Both the position numbers and the translations under genes were made by a program. The notes beneath the pieces are model-generated. The model did not search any database and was not told the origin of the DNA. It saw only the letters and a program-made list of their open reading frames with translations. Of a stretch of 64,000 nt of DNA, positions 58,620 to 64,000 are shown in pieces (the stretch's first letter is position 1; every line of letters starts with the position of its first letter). Source of the stretch: Mactromeris polynyma (lineage: Eukaryota > Mollusca > Bivalvia > Venerida > Mactridae); NCBI GenBank assembly GCA_032209605.1, contig JASFXZ010000007.1:23620264-23684263 (forward strand), given 5' to 3'.

Positions 58620-59420
58620 CTACACTCATTATGTCACCATCTCTTCATGTCTCCCTCTCTGCAAGGAGACATACTGTTTTTGTATTCGGGGTCTGTCCGT
58701 CCATCTGTCCGTCCATCTACCTTTAGCTTGTCTGCACTTCATCTCCAATACTGCTGGCTGGATTTCAGCAAAACTCCAGAGAATTGATCAACATCAAGTG
58801 TAGTTGTGCATCTTTATTGTTTCATTCCACTAGGATAATTCTTCACTGAGTTATGGCCCTTTGATGTTTTTATACATATGAAGTTTGATCGCGCTTCATC
58901 TCCAATATGGCTGGTTGGATTCCAACCAAACTTCACAGGATTGATAAACATCAAGATAGTTGTGCATCCTTTTCGTTTCGCTATGTTCAGATAATTTCAC
59001 TGAATAATGGCACTTTGATGTTTTCATACAGTGAATGGTGAAGTTTGTACGCCCTTCATCTAAAATATGGCTGTTTGGATTTTAACCAAACTTCACACGA
59101 ATGATCAGCTTCAAGTGTAGTTGTGTATCTTCGTCGGTTTGTTCCTCTCAGATAATCTTTTATTGAGTTATGACCCTTTGATGTTTTTTACAGATACTAT
59201 ATACATGTATGGTGAAGTTTGTCCGCGCTTCATCTCCAATACCGCCACTTGAAATTCAACCAAACTTCACAAGATTGATCAGCATCTACTCTAGGTGTGC
59301 ATATTGTCCCCATGTTGTTCTGAGATTGTTTGTATATGTTATGGCCTTTTGCAATTCCTATATATATATACAGAGTTGTTGGGAGACTTTTGTTTGGTCA
59401 AAAACAACATTCTAGTTTGA
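58620..59420 (+). repeat. Four tandem units of about 155 bp, mollusc-type repeat
   Basis: After a CCGTCCATCTGTCCGTCCATC run, a unit of the type CTTCATCTCCAATATGGCTG GTTGGATT..AACCAAACTT CACAGGATTGAT recurs near 58735, 58895, 59055 and 59228, each with a GTTATG.CCCTTTGATGTTTT segment. It shares the AACCAAACTTCACAGGA.TGAT core with the element at 36354-37310. The hairpin termini of that element are not seen here. Confidence 0.75.
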
Positions 59421-60304
59421 CATTGTGTCTCTCTCTTTAAAACTACGAATGTACATGGTGGTGGTTTTACATTGAATTACAACTATAAGTTATTATATAA
59501 CTGGCATTTTTTCAATTTGGACATAAGCAGTTAACAGTCAACTCTTGCGGAAAGTTTAAAGTATGTGACATGATAATTTTGAATTGACATAGACACAGTG
59601 GAAATATTTACCTTAAAAGTATGTTGTGACAAAGCAGTTTTATGTGCAAGTACCATGACATCTTTTGTAGGTCAAGCTACATTTTTAGATGGATCGTTTT
59701 AATGTCTGATTCTAAATTTGCCTTCCATGAACAACTTCGGAATTGAATATTCTGAAATGCACTGGTATGTAATGTGTCTAGCTCATGTATCATATGGATA
59801 TGAAGATACATGTATTCTGGTTCCTGCTAATTTTTTCTTCTGGTTTCATAGTCTTGCTATTTATTATCTTATCTTAGTAAATGAAATCCTTCGTTGAATA
59901 GTTGAGTTTGATAATGTATTAGTACATGTAGTTATACGCTTGATTGAATGGATCATGTTTATATTGCTCTCATTCTCTATGATTTCATTTGAAGTATATG
60001 TTTTATTTTTTGTCTGTAACCTCTTATCATGTATATTACTAATATATGTCAACCACCAACAGAGAATTTTTCAGTTTCTTATGAATTTTCACTTGGGCTT
60101 GGTTAATGAATTTAATCTTACAGGTTATATGATGTTTTATGCAAAAAAACACAATGATTAGTGACTAAAACCTATGATATAGTAATGCTGTATGCAATCT
60201 TCAAACAATGTTGTTACTGTCCGAGCAACAAGAGATGTCTTAAGGAATGTGATTGAACTATTTGGAATAAATGATTTTGTTATGCCATGGATTCTATGAT
60301 GAAT
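59421..60304. other. Intergenic, nothing recognised
   Basis: AT-rich DNA between the tandem units and the DIRS-like element. No supported gene or repeat. Confidence 0.4.
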
Positions 60305-60355
60305 AATTATTAAATTAAACGAGATTTACCTGAAGTCTCGTTTAATTTAATAATT
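60305..60355. repeat. Perfect 20-bp-arm hairpin at the 3' side of the DIRS-like element
   Basis: The arm AATTATTAAATTAAACGAGA (60305-60324) is exactly complementary to 60336-60355 around the 11-nt loop TTTACCTGAAG. It lies about 110 bp past the recombinase stop. DIRS elements end in inverted terminal repeats, so this may be the element's terminus; the partner terminus would be beyond the window. Confidence 0.75.
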
Positions 60356-60463
60356 CTATTTCAATCAGAAATAATTATTTTCGTCTAAAATGAGAATTCA
60401 ACGTAGAAAAACAGAAAATCTCAACGAGAAACACCCAGTCAGTTGAATCAAAAATCTTTTTAC

Positions 60464-61498
60464 CTATGATAAATTCAATGGAACATTACTGAAACATTTT
60501 TCATTCCTTATAGTCTTATTGTAGAACGTATGGAATGTTCCCGTATTAGTCCGTCCCCCCGCATGAAGAATGCTTTGTATCGGAACGCCTTTATCACATG
60601 CTTTTGAAGTTGATGCGGCTCTTATTGTATGAGGTCCGTATCTATTTATGTCAATTCCTGACCTAGCCATAACTGTCTTAATCCACGTTGCAACAGTATC
60701 TTTTGTAACTGCCTTGTGTGGTCTTGTATAACTAATGAGATGTTTACTCTCTTCTTCAGCTCTCAGAAGTTCTGTGCGTTTCAAATATTCTTTAATCACA
60801 TAATACACACAAAGTCGCCTGTCTGGCGGGTATGCTTCAAATTTCAAAAAATTAACATTAAATCCTGGACGACTCTGCTTGAGAAGTCGATCAACCTAAA
60901 TTACAAACTGGAACTTTAACTTTTGTAACTTTTTAACAGATAACATGTATAATGTCTGCACCCTTGTTGCATTCGTTTAACCCATCAGCATTACTAATTT
61001 TAGTGTCAGATCTTTTAATGTCAGATCCTTGACAGGTGACAGTGTTCTCAAATAAACGAGTACTTTATTCACATCCCAAATATCAGAGTAACAGGGTTTC
61101 ACTGGCCTAATATTATAAACTCCACGTAAAAATCGAGCTACAAGCGGATGACTTCCAACAGAAACAGAGTCCAGTTTTATTCCTAATGAAGACAATGCAG
61201 ATCTGGCAGTGTTTATGCAACTGTAACCTACGCCTTTTTCAAACAACTCTGTTAAAAATTATATTACATCATTCACAGACGGATGTACTTCACTAACTTT
61301 CCGTTTATTACAGAAACATAACCACCTACTGATGTAAGTTTTGTATTGTTGCTTAGTTGATGTCCGCCACGATGCAAGGAAGATTGCGGTAGCTTTCTTT
61401 GAAAATCCCTGGCTTCGGAATGAATTCCCGATACTAAACACACTATCATTTTTAACCGTTTCCCCATGGGGTGCTTTATCTGCAGATGCTGCAATCAA
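60464..61498 (-). pseudogene. Tyrosine recombinase of the DIRS-like element
   Basis: Three blocks in one register (61498-61259, 61246-60977, 60847-60464), separated by in-frame stops near 61257, 60975 and 60897. The N-terminal core-binding part has ASWRTSTKQQYKTYISRW. The catalytic part shows TNATRVQTL (first Arg, past the stop at 60975), HTIRAASTS (His and second Arg) and GTFHTFYNK (Tyr nucleophile). A KDLTLKDLTL stretch suggests a short internal duplication. It ends at a TAA near 60464. Confidence 0.88.
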
Positions 61499-61532
61499 GT
61501 TTCGCTTTTCGGTAATACTCTAGGATGGTCCA

Positions 61533-62105
61533 CTAGAATGCGAAGAAGTACTGAAACCATAACTGCGTTGTCCACAAAGAAACGACCATGATTGCTGTTG
61601 CTTGGTCTGATATGATCTTTCGAATGCAACGATTGATCGGACTGAAAGGACAAAAAATAGATGAGCATTCATAAACACTCCAATCAAGAGTAAAAGCATC
61701 AATGAATAATGCATCAGGATCTGGTCTGTAAGCACAGTATTGCTCCACTTTGTGATTTAATCTAGAAGCAAAAAGGTCTATAACAGGTTTCTGCCAAATA
61801 TCACATATTTTCTGAAATATATCCTGTCTTAATTCCCACTCAATATTGTCATTAAAGTGCCGGGAAGGGCCATCAGCCTCATTTTGTTTGCCTGGAATGT
61901 GTGCACATGTAAGCCAACTATTTTGCTCAATACAGCACTGCCATATCGATTTACTCACATCATTACATTTAATCGACTTGCAACCTCCCATATTATTGAC
62001 ATAGCACACTGCGGTAGTAGAATCGGAGAGGATTTTCACATGTGCAAGTGCTTTGACAGCAAAGAAAATGGCCTTTAGTTCTAAAACATTTATGTGAAGG
62101 TTTTG
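61533..62105 (-). pseudogene. RNase H end and downstream domain of the DIRS-like element
   Basis: After the stop near 62107 the frame reads INVLELKAIFF (catalytic Glu) and KILSDSTTAVCYVNNMGG (catalytic Asp), then the HIPGKQNEADGPSR motif. It then gives VIDLFASRLNHKVEQYCAYR, which is typical of the segment after RNase H in DIRS polyproteins. The frame is lost before the recombinase. Confidence 0.85.
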
Positions 62106-63262
62106 CTAACTAGGTTTCCACCTGCAATTTGCTGTAATACTGTCACAAACAAACCCCCAGCCTAAGTTTGAACTGTCAGTTTGGATAACCACTTCAGGAT
62201 TTCCTCTATCAATTATTCTATACTGATAGTGTACATTTCTGACCCACCAAGATAAATAATTTCTCATGAAACTTGTAATATCCATCTTAGCCTCAAAATT
62301 TCCGAGACTCTGTTTTAATGCACAAGATTTTGCTTTGTCTAGGTTTCTATAATGCAATCTACCATAGTCTACAGCAGAGAATGCTGCTACCAACAAACCA
62401 ATCACTTGAGCAACTTGCCGAATTGTTGCTTTATCTTGATCATGTAACTTTTTACATTTTTCAACTATAATTATCTTTTTGTCATCAGGCAAGTACACTA
62501 TCATGAGCTAGGAATCAATCCAAAATCCCAAATGTACTATATTTGTACAAGGTGTCATGACAGACTTATCCTCATTTATCAGAAAACCTAAAGAATTCAT
62601 CAAACTGACAGTATCCTCTACATTTTTATGCATTCATCAACAGTTTGTCCCCCAAGAAAACTGTCATCAACGAATCCACTACTAATGTGCCTCTTGTTTC
62701 TCAGAGTGGAATATACAGGTTTAAGCAATCGAATAAAAATAAGTGGCCCGTTGGCCAGCCCATTCGGCATTGCGGCAAATTGATAAATTTTGTCTCTCCA
62801 TATAAATCTCAAGAAAATTTGGTGTTCATCAGCTACCTTAATAGAGTAGTATGCATGTATTATATCTATCGAACACATGTACATGTCTTTCACAACTAGG
62901 TTCAAAGTTGTTTCAAAGGTTTCCATTTTAAAATGGTGATACGGTAAAAATGTATTAAATTTTTTCAAGTTTAGAATTAACCTATATTCTCCATTCTTCA
63001 AAAATTGACGCTTTTCATAGCCTACAACCTTAATTACTTCCATACCTAACAACTTTTTTAACTCTATATCAACTATTTCTTCCTCTGCTTGACTGAATTT
63101 TGATTGGTATTTTGAATTTTCCTGATGTGGTAAAGTACCATCTCTAAACTGTATATGATAGTGTTTTACTATATCTAAAATATCTGGGTCACTAGTCAAT
63201 TTTTCCCATACAGAGACAAATGTTTTTAATCTACCTGCCTTAAATGTATTACATACCTGCAA
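62106..63262 (-). pseudogene. Reverse transcriptase and RNase H start of the DIRS-like element
   Basis: 63262-62618 holds the RT palm: SIDIIHAYYSIKV (motif A Asp), AAMPNGLANGPLIF (motif B) and GFVDDSFLGG (the DD pair). A frameshift in an A-run near 62625 and an in-frame TAG near 62508 break it. 62504-62106 continues with VAQVIGLLVAAFSAVDYGRL and NPEVVIQTDSSNLGWGF (first RNase H Asp), then a TAG near 62107. The frame at 62618 and the later ones are parts of one ancestral ORF. Confidence 0.85.
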
Positions 63263-63299
63263 AATTTGGCTTTTTACTTTCGTGCCACTCCTCGGCGAC

Positions 63300-63898
63300 C
63301 TACGTTTTTTGGCAGCATGCCTCTACCAAAAGTTCCATAACCACGTGCAAATGGTGGTCTTCGTGCCCCAAAATATCGTCCTCTGAAGAATGGACGTCCA
63401 CGGAAACGTTGTTGGCCATAGCCATACTGTGAACGATTCCCCATTTTGTTTCTTTGGCTGTTTTGGAGACATCGTCCCCGAACAGTTCGCTCGTGAATGG
63501 GTACGAGTGATTACAAAGGTGTGCATACTCTGCTTTGAGTTCGGGCCTCAAGAAATCACGTCTAGCCATATTTATCTGCACATTTGCCTGACCTACGAGG
63601 GCCAAAGAATCTTTACATTTGTCTAAAATGGAACTAAAGTCCACTGTACAGTTCTGCTGTTCACTTTCTAGATTAGCCATAGCATCCATAGATTTTGCAA
63701 GATGTACACAGCTTTTACAATTGACTTTCCCACAGTCTGCAGTTTTTTGTCATTATTACGAGCTCTGGCCGACACAACATCCCATATTAACTTATTCAAT
63801 TTTACAACAGAAAGCCCTTCACAATTTTTAGGCCTTGCACATTTCTCATCCTTGATAAAATCCTCGCATATCTCGTCAGATAATCCTTTTCTGAACAT
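63300..63898 (-). pseudogene. gag-like region of the DIRS-like element
   Basis: Two overlapping minus frames (63898-63668 and 63689-63300) carry one continuous sequence split by a frameshift near 63685. The second includes ARRDFLRPELKAEYAHLC and TSELFGDDVSKTAKE, which resemble the conserved LFGDD region of DIRS gag-like proteins. The first includes LNKLIWDVVSARARNNDKKL. A stop closes the frame at 63300. The true start is not determined; coding may extend beyond 63898. Confidence 0.65.
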
Positions 63899-64000
63899 TT
63901 CATTGACAGTTTTTGCTAAAACAGAATCAATGTCTTCACCAACAGTCTCTACTGTCGCATATTTGTTTGCACATTTCTCAAACCTGCTTACAGGTTTAAC

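Larger units (their letters stand above)
60305..64000 (-). mobile_element. DIRS-like tyrosine-recombinase retrotransposon, degenerate, truncated by the window edge
   Basis: Reading right to left on the minus strand: a gag-like region, reverse transcriptase, RNase H, and a tyrosine recombinase, the hallmark order of DIRS1-type elements (no integrase, no LTR). Several stops and frameshifts interrupt each part (see the separate entries), so it is not active. The left border is taken at the hairpin; the 5' end lies right of 64000. Confidence 0.88.

Overview
This is an AT-rich animal (metazoan) nuclear window. Genes are split by many short GT-AG introns, and the space between exons is packed with transposons and minisatellites. 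The repeat classes (a DIRS-like retroelement, a CR1/jockey-type LINE, tRNA-derived SINEs with a conserved central domain, a pogo/Tigger MITE, and an element opening with the AGCTCACCTGAGC hairpin) suggest a marine lophotrochozoan, most likely a mollusc. The species is not determined.

Genes, left to right. (1) Minus strand, 1622-2740: two internal exons of the small GTPase ARL1; its 3' exons lie off the left edge. (2) Plus strand, 8954-17020: a complete seven-exon SR splicing factor (RRM, CCHC zinc knuckle, RS tail; 221 aa) that includes a 12-nt in-frame microexon in the RRM. (3) Minus strand, 29309-21113: a previously hidden three-exon gene for a 178-aa, probably all-helical cytosolic protein that I cannot assign to a family. 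Its 5.7-kb second intron holds a 50-bp satellite and two DNA transposons. (4) Plus strand, 33028-48890: the complete eIF4G2/DAP5/NAT1 translation factor, 22 coding exons and 942 aa. Its coding frame has no in-frame AUG before codon 173, so it probably starts at a CUG (33904), parallel to the GUG start of mammalian DAP5.

Mobile and repetitive DNA. 3363-5870 is a LINE reverse-transcriptase relic cut by a 1285-bp TIR element with a clean 6-bp target duplication. 7049-8300 is a 31-bp minisatellite just upstream of the SR gene, bounded by a G24 tract. 12472-13499 is a pogo-type element with a transposase stub. 22387-24566 is a 50-bp satellite apparently grown out of a MITE terminus. 24863-27059 is a 2.2-kb TIR element. 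36354-37310 and 58620-59420 are related mollusc-type repeats. 55922-57512 is a 63-bp array that creates a 550-codon open frame. 60305-64000 is a decayed DIRS-like tyrosine-recombinase retrotransposon (gag, RT, RNase H, recombinase), cut off by the right edge.

The host genes are linked by theme only: ARL1 acts in Golgi traffic, the SR protein in splicing and DAP5 in translation. They are not an operon-like system. The most interesting points are the non-AUG start of DAP5, the RRM microexon, the unassigned helical gene, and the MITE-to-satellite transition.
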